Part shown: in pieces, positions 1 to 8,618 of the stretch
Position numbering within the stretch: position 1 is the first letter of the stretch
Layout: each line of letters starts with the position of its first letter
NCBI RefSeq assembly: GCF_001999325.1
Contig: NZ_MVAR01000024.1
Coordinates: 1 to 64,000 of the forward strand
DNA length: 64,000 bases
Direction: 5' to 3'
From: Thioalkalivibrio versutus
Lineage (GTDB): Bacteria > Pseudomonadota > Gammaproteobacteria > Ectothiorhodospirales > Ectothiorhodospiraceae
The notes under the pieces: model-generated
What the model saw: the letters and a program-made list of their open reading frames with translations, nothing else
The model's database searches: none
What the model was told of the DNA's origin: nothing
Position numbers and translations under genes: made by a program

Positions 1-17
1 GAGAGACATAGAATCTC

Positions 18-1349
18 CTACAGGCCCTTCCCCAGCAGGTCAGACATGGCGACGGTCGCCTCGGCCACCTCGGCCAGACGCCGGTTCTGGTTCATCGCAG
101 TCTGGCGCAGGAGCTTGTAGGCCTGGTCCTCCGTCAGGCCGCGATGCTGGATTAGCAGTGCCTTGGCTCGCTCAATCGTCTTGCGCTCGGCCAAGGCCTG
201 GCGCGCCGCCTGCAGCTCGTCCTCCACCGACTGCAGACGACTGGCCTGGCGTTGCACCAGGTCCATCACCGAATGTCCGACGATCGGCACATTGAGCGGG
301 TTATCGCCGCCCACGCCGTCGGAATCCAGCCCCTCGGGCGCACCGAAGAACACCGCATACGGCACGCTGTCGCGCAACTCCGACTCGGCCAATTGCGCGA
401 TACGGTCACGCACCGCACCCAGGTCCGCGCGATCCGCCACGATGCGCGCGGAGCAGCACTCGTTCAGGTGCATCTCCAGCCGATCCTCGATCTCCTTCAT
501 CGCGTCGATACGCGCAGTCGTGCAGGCAAACCACGCCTCGGCCCGGGCCGGGGCCGGCTGGCCATCGGCCTGGGTGCAGGCCTGACGGCGCAGGCGCTCG
601 ACCTCGGCGGCGAAGCTCGCGCCCTGTAATTGACGCCAGGCGCCGCAGGCCGATTCCGGGGCAAACTCCGAGAAGATGCGAAACGAACGTTCCTGGGCAT
701 CGATACGGTGTAACAGGGCCTGGCGCAGCTCGCCGTCAAACACGCCCTGGCCAAAGCCCGCAGCACCGATCGCGCGTTCCTGACCCGCAAGCTCCTTGCC
801 CTGCATGAAGTTCAAAAGAGCGACCAACGCACCGGAGACCTCCGGGTCGGTAGCCGAATCCGCTGCCTCGAATACCACGGCCAGGAGCGACCGGATCAGT
901 TCGCTGAATCCGCGCATCGCCTCCATCGGCGAAAGCGTGCGCTCGTTGACCTCCTCGCGCAGGCTGGGCAGCCCGGACAGCCCGTGCAGGGCCAGTGCCA
1001 TGCGCCCCAGCAACCGGCTGCGCGCGTGGGCACAGGCCCCCGGCTGTAACCAGCCATCAAGGTGTTCGCGAAAGGCCGCCGCCGTGGTGTCGGATTCGGT
1101 TCGATACTGCCCCAGCTCCTCGGCATAACGCTGGCCAGCCGAGCCGATCCAGAGGCTGGAAGCGCCGCGTTCACGCTGCAGTTGATGCACTAGGGCACGG
1201 ATGCACCCGACCAGTTGCACGGCCTCCAGCAGGCGCTCCAGGCTCACTACCTCGCATTTGCGCGAGGCGACCAGGAAGTCGCCAATGGCCTCTTCATACG
1301 AAACGCTCGGGGACAGGGTATTCGGGGGGAGATTCTGACTCATGCTCAT
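18..1349 (-). CDS. NIT-domain / ANTAR-domain regulator
   Basis: Predicted cytoplasmic nitrate/nitrite-responsive antiterminator of the NasR type. The N-terminal two thirds match the NIT sensor fold (helical, with QRERGASSLWIG near residue 65), and the last ~55 residues are an ANTAR RNA-binding domain (ERAKALLIQHRGLTEDQAY). In the family, ANTAR binds paired hairpins in the leader of target mRNAs and lets transcription continue. The start is uncertain: a longer reading begins at 1382, but ATG at 1349 or 1343 gives a more normal N-terminus. No nitrate-assimilation gene or paired-hairpin leader is visible nearby, so the target lies elsewhere. Domain calls are firm; the ligand is inferred from the family. 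Confidence 0.85.
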   Translation of the reverse strand: MSMSQNLPPNTLSPSVSYEEAIGDFLVASRKCEVVSLERLLEAVQLVGCIRALVHQLQRERGASSLWIGSAGQRYAEELGQYRTESDTTAAAFREHLDGWLQPGACAHARSRLLGRMALALHGLSGLPSLREEVNERTLSPMEAMRGFSELIRSLLAVVFEAADSATDPEVSGALVALLNFMQGKELAGQERAIGAAGFGQGVFDGELRQALLHRIDAQERSFRIFSEFAPESACGAWRQLQGASFAAEVERLRRQACTQADGQPAPARAEAWFACTTARIDAMKEIEDRLEMHLNECCSARIVADRADLGAVRDRIAQLAESELRDSVPYAVFFGAPEGLDSDGVGGDNPLNVPIVGHSVMDLVQRQASRLQSVEDELQAARQALAERKTIERAKALLIQHRGLTEDQAYKLLRQTAMNQNRRLAEVAEATVAMSDLLGKGL

Positions 1350-1429
1350 GATCCGCGGATGCCTCGCGGAACAAACAAGCATGCAATGTGCCAGTTCGGG
1401 GCACTGGCAGGGGCGGGAGATCAGAACGA

Positions 1430-1449
1430 GCGGGGGATCACACCCCCGC
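1430..1449 (-). terminator. hairpin downstream of the DsrE-like gene
   Basis: Seven-base G/C stem (GCGGGGG/CCCCCGC) with a six-base loop, 20 bases past the stop of the DsrE-like gene. There is no T tract, so it is either a weak terminator or an mRNA-stabilising hairpin. Confidence 0.35.
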
Positions 1450-1469
1450 CCGCGAGCAACGATGAACGA

Positions 1470-1826
1470 TTAGAAGCTCATCGAGCGGTCGAAGTCGGCG
1501 ACGGCCTGGACGTACTGGCCCATGCCGGCCATCTCGGCGTTCGGCAGGAAGTTGTGTTCGCCGACGTCGCGGCCCTTGGCGCAGGCCTCGCAGGCCCAGA
1601 ACGGGACGCCTTCACTGACCAGTGAATCGACGATGTCCTTCATTGCCGGCATGTTGTGGCCGACGATCTTGTCGTAGACATTGCGGTTGGCGATGTTCAC
1701 GGCCTCGCCCTGCAGCCAGACGGTCACGTCATGGCCCTGCTGCTTGGCCACGTTGGCGGCGATCATGCCGAGCGTCGCACGGGTGGGGTCGTCGGTACCG
1801 GCGGTGACAGCAACAATAAAACGCAT
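1470..1826 (-). CDS. DsrE/DsrF-like family protein
   Basis: 118-residue soluble protein with the DsrE-like fold: a glycine-rich N-terminal beta strand (MRFIVAVTAGTDDPTRAT), the VWLQGEAV strand, and a Cys-x2-Cys pair in FWACEACAKG. Relatives take part in sulfur relay or are small uncharacterised cytoplasmic proteins. The ATG at 1826 is preferred over longer readings because GGAG precedes it and because the protein then starts at the first beta strand. It is a single gene between the ANTAR regulator and a small membrane protein, and no dsr or sox genes are in the window. A sulfur role is possible but unproven. Confidence 0.8.
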   Translation of the reverse strand: MRFIVAVTAGTDDPTRATLGMIAANVAKQQGHDVTVWLQGEAVNIANRNVYDKIVGHNMPAMKDIVDSLVSEGVPFWACEACAKGRDVGEHNFLPNAEMAGMGQYVQAVADFDRSMSF

Positions 1827-1917
1827 GGGGTTCTCCTGAGTGCTTGAAACGTGCTGCAACCGTAGCGGCAGGCACGCCCGGCGTCGATTTCCCACAAGCC
1901 GCGGAGAAACACTCGGA

Positions 1918-2160
1918 TCAGGGCCTGCCCCTCGCCGTAACGCTGGTCCGGTAGAGCTTGAAGGCCATCAGCAGCCAGGGGATGGCGTGCATGACCAGGT
2001 CGAGGATGTCCCGCACCCGGATCAGCTCGCCGGCGAGCAACCAGCGCAGCTTCTCCGCGACATGCGGCTCGGGGATCCAGGGGGCCAGGCCCAGCGTGGC
2101 CACCAGCAGGGCAAACAGCCACAGCGGTGCGCGATCGACCCAGCGTACGAAGGCTCTCAT
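1918..2160 (-). CDS. small two-helix membrane protein
   Basis: About 80 residues with two hydrophobic stretches: WLFALLVATLGLAPWIP, and a C-terminal helix around LVMHAIPWLLMAF. It resembles short gammaproteobacterial proteins often labelled 'RND transporter', though it lacks any transporter domain. ATG at 2160 follows a TAGGA ribosome site. Upstream ATG (2169) and TTG (2178) starts are in frame but less well placed. Function unknown. Confidence 0.65.
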   Translation of the reverse strand: MRAFVRWVDRAPLWLFALLVATLGLAPWIPEPHVAEKLRWLLAGELIRVRDILDLVMHAIPWLLMAFKLYRTSVTARGRP

Positions 2161-2324
2161 CGCGCGCATCCTACCCAAGGCCCGCGCACGGCGCAGCCCG
2201 TTCTTGCCGGTAACGGGGCCGCCTTCTACACTTTTGCCTGCTTCAGGGGGGCGCGACGCGGCAGGCCCGGGAACCCCCTGGCCTCACCGCTGCCCGCATT
2301 GGCCGCCTGGCCCGGAAGACCATC

Positions 2325-2882
2325 ATGGAAGCCCTGCTCGTCTCCACCGTCATCGTCGCCATCGCCGAGATGGGCGACAAGACCCAGCTCCTCGCGCTGC
2401 TCCTGATCTGCCGCTACCAGCAGACCTGGCCCATCATCTGGGGCATCGTGGTGGCGACCCTGGCCAATCACTTCCTCGCCGCGCTGGCCGGCGTCTGGAT
2501 CGGCGCCAGCGTGCCGGACGAGTGGCTGCGCTGGGGGCTGGGGCTCGGGTTCATCGTCATGGCCGCCTGGGTGCTGGTGCCGGATGGCGAGGACGAGCTG
2601 CCCGCCCCCTCGAAACACGGCGTGTTCTGGACCACCACGGTGCTGTTCTTCCTGGTCGAGATGGGCGACAAGACGCAGGTGGCTACCGCCGCGCTGGCCG
2701 CGACCTTCGACAACCTGATCCTGGTCGTGATCGGCTCGACCATCGGTATGGTCCTGGCCAATGCCCCGGTCGTATGGCTGGGCCAGCGTTTCGCCTGTCA
2801 CCTGCCGCTGCGGCTGCTACGCGCGCTCGCGGCGCTGCTGTTCTTCGCCCTGGGCCTCGGGGTACTGCTGGCCTGGGTCTGA
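2325..2882 (+). CDS. TMEM165/GDT1 family cation exporter
   Basis: 185-residue inner-membrane protein with six predicted helices arranged as two homologous halves. Each half carries the family signature E-x-G-D-K-T (AEMGDKTQ near residue 15 and VEMGDKTQ near residue 112), whose acidic residues bind the cation. Bacterial members export Mn2+ (MneA) or exchange Ca2+/H+. The substrate here is not determined by sequence. The last 66 bases overlap the 3' end of the convergent TVP38-like gene. No yybP-ykoY Mn riboswitch could be recognised upstream, although that element often precedes this family. Confidence 0.88.
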   Translation: MEALLVSTVIVAIAEMGDKTQLLALLLICRYQQTWPIIWGIVVATLANHFLAALAGVWIGASVPDEWLRWGLGLGFIVMAAWVLVPDGEDELPAPSKHGVFWTTTVLFFLVEMGDKTQVATAALAATFDNLILVVIGSTIGMVLANAPVVWLGQRFACHLPLRLLRALAALLFFALGLGVLLAWV

Positions 2883-3569
2883 ATCCGAGTGCAGCATCTT
2901 CTGTCCCAGCCAGATGCGCCGCACCAGGCGCGGCAGCAACAGCAGCAATGCGAGCACCGCGAGCAGCGCCAGACCCAGTTGCACCCCGCTGTCGGCACCA
3001 CTGGCCACCTCGCGGGTGGCATGCCCCAGCCAGGCATAGGCGAACAGGCCCGGGATCAGCGCCACCACCGTCGTCAGTGCAAACACGGGCAGCGGCAGGC
3101 GCACCAGTCCCAGGGCATAGTTGGTGGGTGCAAACGGAAACACCGGTACCAGCCGGGTCAGGGCCACCACGCGCCAGCCCTCGGCCTCCACATCCTCGCG
3201 CAGCCGGGTACTGCGCGGCCCCATGCGCGGAACCAGCCAGGGCTGCAGCCAGGTACGGGCCAGCATGAAGGCGATGACCGCCGCCACGGTGGCCGCCAGC
3301 AGACTAAGGGCGCCACCGGTGAAGGGACCGAACAAGGCCCCGCCCAGCAGGATCCAGAAGGTGCTCGGCAGCGGGAACAGGGCCAGCACGACAAACGCCA
3401 GCACGAATACCAGGTAGGCCCCAGGGCCCCAGCTGAGCAGCCAGACCTCCAGCTCGCCCAGCGGAACGCCGAGGCTGGGCCACTCGGTGGTCAACAGGAT
3501 CCACGCCAGCGAGACCCCGAACAGGATCGCCGCGACCGTCAGCCAGCTCTTGTGATGTCGAATCCTCAT
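2817..3569 (-). CDS. TVP38/TMEM64 (VTT, DedA-like) membrane protein
   Basis: 250-residue multi-pass protein of the SNARE-associated/VTT family. An N-terminal helix is followed by the hallmark re-entrant segment (ALFPLPSTFWILLGGALFG, about residues 63-81) and the conserved R-x-x-P-x-x-P-F motif (RLVPVFPFAPTNY, about 137-149). Relatives are implicated in lipid scrambling and envelope homeostasis. The start codon lies 9 bases past the rarA stop on the same strand, so it is probably co-transcribed with rarA. Its tail overlaps the end of the convergent exporter gene. Confidence 0.85.
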   Translation of the reverse strand: MRIRHHKSWLTVAAILFGVSLAWILLTTEWPSLGVPLGELEVWLLSWGPGAYLVFVLAFVVLALFPLPSTFWILLGGALFGPFTGGALSLLAATVAAVIAFMLARTWLQPWLVPRMGPRSTRLREDVEAEGWRVVALTRLVPVFPFAPTNYALGLVRLPLPVFALTTVVALIPGLFAYAWLGHATREVASGADSGVQLGLALLAVLALLLLLPRLVRRIWLGQKMLHSDSDPGQQYPEAQGEEQQRRERA

Positions 3570-3578
3570 GTCACCCCG

Positions 3579-4955
3579 TCAGCCCCCGTCCCCGGGGTCT
3601 TCACCGCCGCCGCGCAGACGCTCCAGACGCTCCGCCAGCGCGCGCTCGGTACCATCCCGGCGCGGACTATAGAAGCGCGCTTCTTCCAGCCCTTCGGGCA
3701 GATAGACCTGTCCGCGCGCAAACCCGTCCGGTTCGTCGTGGTCGTAGCGATACCCGGCACCGAAGCCCTCGGCACGCATCAGCTCGGTCGGGGCATTGCG
3801 CAGGTGCAGGGGCACGCCCGCGCTGCCGCTGTCGCGGATCGCGGCCCGCGCGCCGTTCAGCGCGGCATAGGCGCTGTTGCTCTTGGGTGCGGAGGCCAGT
3901 TCGATCACTGCCTGTACCAGCGCCAGATCGCCTTCCGGCCGGCCCAGACGTTCCATGGTCTGCCAGGCCGCCAGCACCCGCGCACCGAGGCCAACCGCGG
4001 CCAGGCCAATGTCCTCGTAGGCCATGCGCAGCAGGCGGCGACCGAGGTAGTCCGGGTCACAGCCCGCATCCAGCATGCGGGTGAGCCAGTACACCGCGGC
4101 GTTCGGATCGGACCCGCGCACTGACTTGTGCAGGGCGGAGATCTGGTCGTAGAAGGCATCGCCCTGACGGTCGAAGGCCAGTGACTGCGCCCCCATCACC
4201 GCGCGCAGCGCGTCGCCGGTGATGGCGCCATCGCGCGCCAGGTCCGAGGCGGTCTCCAGCCAGTTCAGGGCACGCCGGGCATCGCCGTCCGCGGCGCGCG
4301 CAAGACGCTGACGCTCCTCCGGGTCCAGCGTCAGGCCGCGCCCGCCCAGACCGCGCTCGGGGTCATTGAGGGCCCGGTCGATCAGGGCCTCGATGGCCTC
4401 CGCCCCGACCGCCTCCATGCGATAGACCCGCGCGCGCGACAGCAGCGCGCTGTTGAGTGCGAACGAAGGATTCTCGGTGGTCGCGCCGACGAAGGTCAGC
4501 GTACCGTCCTCAATGTGCGGCAGCAGGGCGTCCTGCTGGCCCTTGTTGAAGCGGTGGATTTCGTCGATGAACAGCAGCGTCCCGACACCATTGCGGCGGC
4601 GGGTCTTCGCGGCTTCGACGACCGCACGGACGTCCTTGACCCCGGCCAGCACGGCGGACAGCGTGACCAGGCGCTGGGCTCCGGCCGCCGCCACCAGCCG
4701 CGCGAGCGTCGTCTTGCCGCAGCCGGGCGGGCCCCAGAGGATCATCGACGGGGTCTGACCCTGCTCGATCGCCTGGCGCAGCGCGGCATCGGCGCCGACC
4801 AGGTGGTCCTGGCCGACCATCTCGTCGAGCCGCGCCGGACGCATGCGCTCGGCCAGCGGCGCCGAGGGATCCAGGGCTACCGGGGCCGGTTCGGGTTCGG
4901 GCGAGGCCACGTCCGGATCGGGGCCGAACAGATCGCCTTCGGGGGAATCACTCAT
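3579..4955 (-). CDS. rarA: replication-associated recombination protein A
   Basis: 458-residue AAA+ ATPase of the RarA/MgsA/WRNIP1 family, which acts at stalled replication forks. Walker A is GPPGCGKTT (residues 75-83), Walker B is [10 protein letters not shown], and sensor 1 is [11 protein letters not shown]. The C-terminal MgsA tetramerisation region carries the [19 protein letters not shown] signature. Length is normal. It sits in the common gammaproteobacterial order ftsK-lolA-rarA, but here about 300 bases of repeat-containing spacer separate it from lolA, so it may have its own promoter. Confidence 0.96.
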   Translation of the reverse strand: MSDSPEGDLFGPDPDVASPEPEPAPVALDPSAPLAERMRPARLDEMVGQDHLVGADAALRQAIEQGQTPSMILWGPPGCGKTTLARLVAAAGAQRLVTLSAVLAGVKDVRAVVEAAKTRRRNGVGTLLFIDEIHRFNKGQQDALLPHIEDGTLTFVGATTENPSFALNSALLSRARVYRMEAVGAEAIEALIDRALNDPERGLGGRGLTLDPEERQRLARAADGDARRALNWLETASDLARDGAITGDALRAVMGAQSLAFDRQGDAFYDQISALHKSVRGSDPNAAVYWLTRMLDAGCDPDYLGRRLLRMAYEDIGLAAVGLGARVLAAWQTMERLGRPEGDLALVQAVIELASAPKSNSAYAALNGARAAIRDSGSAGVPLHLRNAPTELMRAEGFGAGYRYDHDEPDGFARGQVYLPEGLEEARFYSPRRDGTERALAERLERLRGGGEDPGDGG

Positions 4956-5258
4956 GGAGGGATTGTAACCCCTCGAGCCGAAGAGCCTTGTTCACCACGA
5001 AGTGCACGAAGGTACGAAGGTACGAAGAAGGACTATTGAACCACGAAGGGCACGGAGACAACCCAAGGGGAGTATCACAGCCCATGTGCAGGATGCGTTG
5101 AGCAAAGCGAAACGCATCAACATCGATCACCCGGAATATCGCCGCCTTCCGACCGATGCGTTTCGCTGCGCTCAACGCATCCTACGCTCCCTGAAAGCCT
5201 TTGTTTTCTCCGTGGCCTCTGTGCGCTTTGTGGCAGATAACCCGCGAGCGGACCTCGC
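4956..5258. other. lolA-rarA spacer with dispersed-repeat sequence
   Basis: No gene seen. The left part holds runs of the CACGAAG type (accacgaagtgcacgaag and several following copies, 4993-5060), of the sort scattered through many proteobacterial genomes. The middle holds a large inverted repeat (listed separately). The right part reads ctccgtggcctctgtg. It is repeat debris rather than regulatory sequence. Confidence 0.5.
5090..5183. repeat. REP-like inverted repeat
   Basis: Two arms of about 29 bases face each other: AGGATGCGTTGAGCAAAGCG... at 5090-5118 and its near-complement ending ...CGCTCAACGCATCCT at 5155-5183, with a 36-base loop. The arms differ only in the centre (AAAGCG against CGCAGCG). 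Similar palindromes are dispersed between genes in many gammaproteobacteria. It could fold in both transcripts and act as a 3' end for lolA. Confidence 0.75.
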
Positions 5259-5930
5259 TCAAGGCCGATAGATGTCGGTCCCGGCCGGCGGGTCGAAGGT
5301 GAACACGCCCGGGTCGAGTTCGCCATTGCGTTCGGTTTCGTGGAAGAGGATCACGGTCTCCTGGCCGAAGATGTCGCGGAAGGCCATGCGGGTCAGGTCG
5401 CCATCCGCGGTCAGGTCCAGGTCCAGACTGGTGAAGTCGGCCTGTTCGTTGCGCGGCACCAGCACCAGGCGCAGGGCATCGCCGCCCGGCACCGGGCGCA
5501 GTGACATGCGGAAGTGCTCGTCCAGACGCTCCGGCTGGGTGATCGCGGCGATCGGCGTGGCGTCGAAGGCATCCCCCAGCGGGCGCACCGTGGCCTGCGA
5601 CAGGTCCGGGTCGTACATCCACAGGTCCTCGCCATCGGAGACGATGGTCTGCGGGAACGGCTCGGTCACCTCCCAGTGCAGGCGATTGGGCAGCCCCAGC
5701 TGCATGCGGCCATCGGACTCCTGCAGCACGTAGCCGGTGTCGTCGCGCACGGTCTGGGTAAATTCGGCGGAGAAGCTTTCCAGGCCATCGACAAAGCGAT
5801 CCAGCGCCGCGCGGGCATCCTCCATACCGCGGTCGGCGGCCAGGGCCGGAACGGCGGTCAAGGCCAGTACCAGGCCAAGGGACAGGGCCCGCCAGAGGGC
5901 GCCCGGACACGTAAGGGGACGAGCGTTCAT
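5259..5930 (-). CDS. lolA: outer-membrane lipoprotein carrier protein
   Basis: 223-residue periplasmic chaperone that carries lipoproteins from LolCDE to LolB. It has a Sec signal peptide (hydrophobic core ALSLGLVLALTAVPALA, cleavage after ALA) followed by the LolA beta-barrel-like fold: ESFSAEFTQTVRDDTG, then MQLGLPNRLHWEVTEPFPQTI and LWMYDPDLSQATVRPL. ATG at 5930 is chosen because GGAGA lies just upstream; an ATG 33 bases further upstream lacks a site. It follows ftsK on the same strand after a 140-base gap. Confidence 0.95.
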   Translation of the reverse strand: MNARPLTCPGALWRALSLGLVLALTAVPALAADRGMEDARAALDRFVDGLESFSAEFTQTVRDDTGYVLQESDGRMQLGLPNRLHWEVTEPFPQTIVSDGEDLWMYDPDLSQATVRPLGDAFDATPIAAITQPERLDEHFRMSLRPVPGGDALRLVLVPRNEQADFTSLDLDLTADGDLTRMAFRDIFGQETVILFHETERNGELDPGVFTFDPPAGTDIYRP

Positions 5931-6070
5931 GCAGTCTCCAGGATGGATGAGTATGCGATTCATGATGCGCCGCGAGGCTTAACCCGGCGTGAATGTGCTG
6001 CACAGGGGTGACGAACCGCGTCACGCGATCAGGGACATGGACACCAACCAGGCCCTCGGGTTCGGGGCGC

Positions 6071-8404
6071 TCAGTCGTTCGGGCCGGGAACCAGGACCTC
6101 GCGATTGCCGTTCGACTGTACCTGGCTGACCAGGCCGGCGGCCTCCATGTCTTCGACCATGCGCGCGGCGCGGTTGTAGCCGATCTTCAGCCGGCGCTGG
6201 ACGAACGAGATCGAGGCCTTGCGTGACTCGATGACCACCTGCACGGCCTGATCGTAGAGCGGGTCCGATTCGTTGCCGTTCCCCTCGGGCGACTCCAGCC
6301 CCGGGATGCTGGCCGCACCGGCCTCGGGCTCGTCGAGGATTGCGTCGTTGTAGTCCGGCTCGCCGGTGGACTTGAGGTACTCGACCACCTGATGCACCTC
6401 GTTGTCGCTGACGAACGCGCCGTGCACGCGCTCGGGCATCGCCTTGCCCGGTGGCAGGTAGAGCATGTCGCCGTGACCCAGCAGGTGCTCGGCACCCATC
6501 TGATCGAGGATGGTGCGCGAGTCCACGCGCGAGGAGACCTGGAAGGCGATACGGGTGGGGATGTTCGCCTTGATCAAGCCGGTAATCACGTCCACCGACG
6601 GACGCTGGGTGGCCAGGATCAGGTGGATGCCGGCGGCGCGTGCCTTCTGCGCCAGCCGGGCGATCAACTCCTCCACCTTCTTGCCCACCACCATGATCAT
6701 GTCGGCGAATTCGTCGACCACAACCACAACGAACGGCAACGGCTCCAGTTCCGGCGCCTCGGTCTCGGTGATCGCCTCCTCCGGCTTGAACAACGGATCC
6801 TTCAGCGGCTCGCCGCCGGCCTGGGCATCGCGCACCTTCTTGTTGAAGCCGCCAATGTTGCGCACGCCCATCGCCGACATCAGCTTGTAGCGCCGCTCCA
6901 TCTCCGCCACCGCCCAGCGCAGGGCGTTGGAGGCATCCTTCATGTCGGTGACGACCGAACACAGCAGATGCGGGATGCCCTCGTAGACCGACAGCTCCAG
7001 CATCTTCGGATCGATCAGGATCAGGCGGACGTCTTCCGGCGTGGACTTGTACAGCAGCGACAGCAGCATGGCGTTGACGCCCACCGATTTCCCGGAACCG
7101 GTCGTCCCGGCGACCAGCAGATGCGGCATCTTTGCCAGATCCGCGATCACCGGGCCGCCGCCGATGTCCTTGCCCAGCGCCATGGTCAGCGGCGACTTGT
7201 TCGAGTCGAACAGATCCGAACGCAGGATTTCCGAGAGGGCCACGATCTCGCGGTTCTCGTTCGGGATCTCCAGCCCCACCGTGGACTTGCCCGGGATCAC
7301 CTCGACGATGCGTACGGCCATGACCGACAGCGAACGCGCGAGATCGGTGGACAGCCCGGAGATACGCGAGGCCTTCACCCCGGCCGCCGGCTGCAATTCG
7401 AAGCGGGTGATCACCGGCCCCGGCTGCACCGCGACCACCTCGACCTCCACACCGAAATCCTTCAGCTTCAGTTCCACCAGGCGGGAGAGCGCCTGCAAAG
7501 ACTCCTCGGAGAATCCGTCGGGCGGCGGCGGCGGCTCGTCCAGCAGGGCCAGCGGCGGGTGTGGATCGGCGCCCGTCCCCTCGGTGAACAGCGGGACCTG
7601 TTTCTCTTTCTGCACCCGCGGGCTGGGCGGGGGCGTCTCGATGCGCGGCTCCACCCGCGAGGGCATGCGCTTCTCGGTGCGCTTGCGCTCCTTCTCCACC
7701 CGGGTCTCGCGTTCGGCCCGTTCGCGGGCGCCGATACGGCGGTCACGGGCCGAGTCGATCGCCACGCGGGCACGCTCCCAGCCACGCACGGCCAGCTGTC
7801 CGAGACGATCCATCAGCAGAAACCAGGACAGCCCGGTAAACAGGGTCACCCCGGCCAGGAACAGCGCCAGCAGGACCAGTGTCCCGCCCACCAGGCTCAG
7901 CCCGGCGACCGCCCAGCCGCCGAACAGATCGCCGAGGATGCCGCCGGCATGCACCGGCATCCCGCCCGGCATCAGGTGCAATGCCGCCAGCGCGGAACCG
8001 GCGATCAACGCCACGATCAGCGCCAGCCCGCGCACGGTGAGCTCCATGGGGCTGGCGATCTGCGCCTCGCGGCGATGCCGGAACAGCCACCAGCCAATAC
8101 CGCCCACGGCCAGCGGGATCAGGTAGGCCAGATAGCCGAGCAGATGGAAAGCGATATCGGCAAACCAGGCGCCCGTGGTGCCGCCCAGATTGCGCAGACC
8201 CTCGCCGTCGCCGGTGGTCGACCAGGCGGCATCGCCCGGGTGATAGCTCGCCAGCGCCACCAGCAGATACAGCGCCAGCATGCCGAAGATCAGCAGTGCA
8301 CCCTCGCGCAGACCACGCAGCAGCTGCCCACTCAGGCTCGGCGGTGCGGCCGGCTCTGCCGTCTTGCTGCCCTTGCCCCCGGATTTGGCCTTGCTTGCGG
8401 CCAT
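6071..8404 (-). CDS. ftsK: DNA translocase FtsK
   Basis: 777-residue divisome DNA pump. Four or five N-terminal transmembrane helices (about residues 35-200) anchor it. A short charged linker (about 205-300) replaces the very long linker of E. coli FtsK. The RecA-like motor carries Walker [10 protein letters not shown] and Walker [11 protein letters not shown]. The last ~65 residues are the winged-helix gamma domain that reads KOPS and activates XerD at dif. ATG at 8404 is preferred because GGGGAG precedes it; an in-frame start at 8449 would add 15 residues. First gene of the ftsK-lolA-rarA run. Confidence 0.96.
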   Translation of the reverse strand: MAASKAKSGGKGSKTAEPAAPPSLSGQLLRGLREGALLIFGMLALYLLVALASYHPGDAAWSTTGDGEGLRNLGGTTGAWFADIAFHLLGYLAYLIPLAVGGIGWWLFRHRREAQIASPMELTVRGLALIVALIAGSALAALHLMPGGMPVHAGGILGDLFGGWAVAGLSLVGGTLVLLALFLAGVTLFTGLSWFLLMDRLGQLAVRGWERARVAIDSARDRRIGARERAERETRVEKERKRTEKRMPSRVEPRIETPPPSPRVQKEKQVPLFTEGTGADPHPPLALLDEPPPPPDGFSEESLQALSRLVELKLKDFGVEVEVVAVQPGPVITRFELQPAAGVKASRISGLSTDLARSLSVMAVRIVEVIPGKSTVGLEIPNENREIVALSEILRSDLFDSNKSPLTMALGKDIGGGPVIADLAKMPHLLVAGTTGSGKSVGVNAMLLSLLYKSTPEDVRLILIDPKMLELSVYEGIPHLLCSVVTDMKDASNALRWAVAEMERRYKLMSAMGVRNIGGFNKKVRDAQAGGEPLKDPLFKPEEAITETEAPELEPLPFVVVVVDEFADMIMVVGKKVEELIARLAQKARAAGIHLILATQRPSVDVITGLIKANIPTRIAFQVSSRVDSRTILDQMGAEHLLGHGDMLYLPPGKAMPERVHGAFVSDNEVHQVVEYLKSTGEPDYNDAILDEPEAGAASIPGLESPEGNGNESDPLYDQAVQVVIESRKASISFVQRRLKIGYNRAARMVEDMEAAGLVSQVQSNGNREVLVPGPND

Positions 8405-8567
8405 GCGCTCCCCACTGGTCCGGCCCGCGGCGCGGGCATCTCGAATCACGTCGCAGTTTACCGGTTAAAACGTTCTTCGGGGGGCCAGACCTGCCCAGCC
8501 TGAGAACCGAGTCCGGTCCGATCGCTTTCCGGCAGGCTGCCTCGGCTCAGCGAGCCCTGCCATTACA

Positions 8568-8596
8568 GGAGCGGGCCTGCCCGCGAAGCCCCCGCC
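8568..8596. repeat. half-copy of the 57-kb palindromic repeat
   Basis: GGAGCGGGCCTGCCCGCGAA and the following GCCCCCGCC match one arm of the perfect palindrome at 56954-57024 (GGAGCGTGCTTGCACGCGAA then GCCCCTGCC), with compensating changes that keep the inner hairpin GCGGG/CCCGC. It lies in the gap between ftsK and the methyltransferase fusion. No other feature is seen in that gap (8405-8618). Confidence 0.55.
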
Positions 8597-8618
8597 CGTG
8601 TCGGCAAAGGCCCATCCC

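Noticed and set aside
2179..2324. Possible yybP-ykoY Mn riboswitch before the GDT1-type exporter
   Set aside because: Some GC-rich pairing is present, but the conserved GGGGAGTAG-like loop sequence is missing.
1958..3268. 436-codon plus-strand frame over the small membrane protein and exporter genes
   Set aside because: Arg/Pro/Ala-rich shadow; the exporter frame has two full family motifs and a normal length.
6392..8503. 703-codon open frame antisense to ftsK
   Set aside because: It is a mirror of ftsK codon bias in GC-rich DNA, His/Arg/Gln rich with no domain; ftsK itself is certain.
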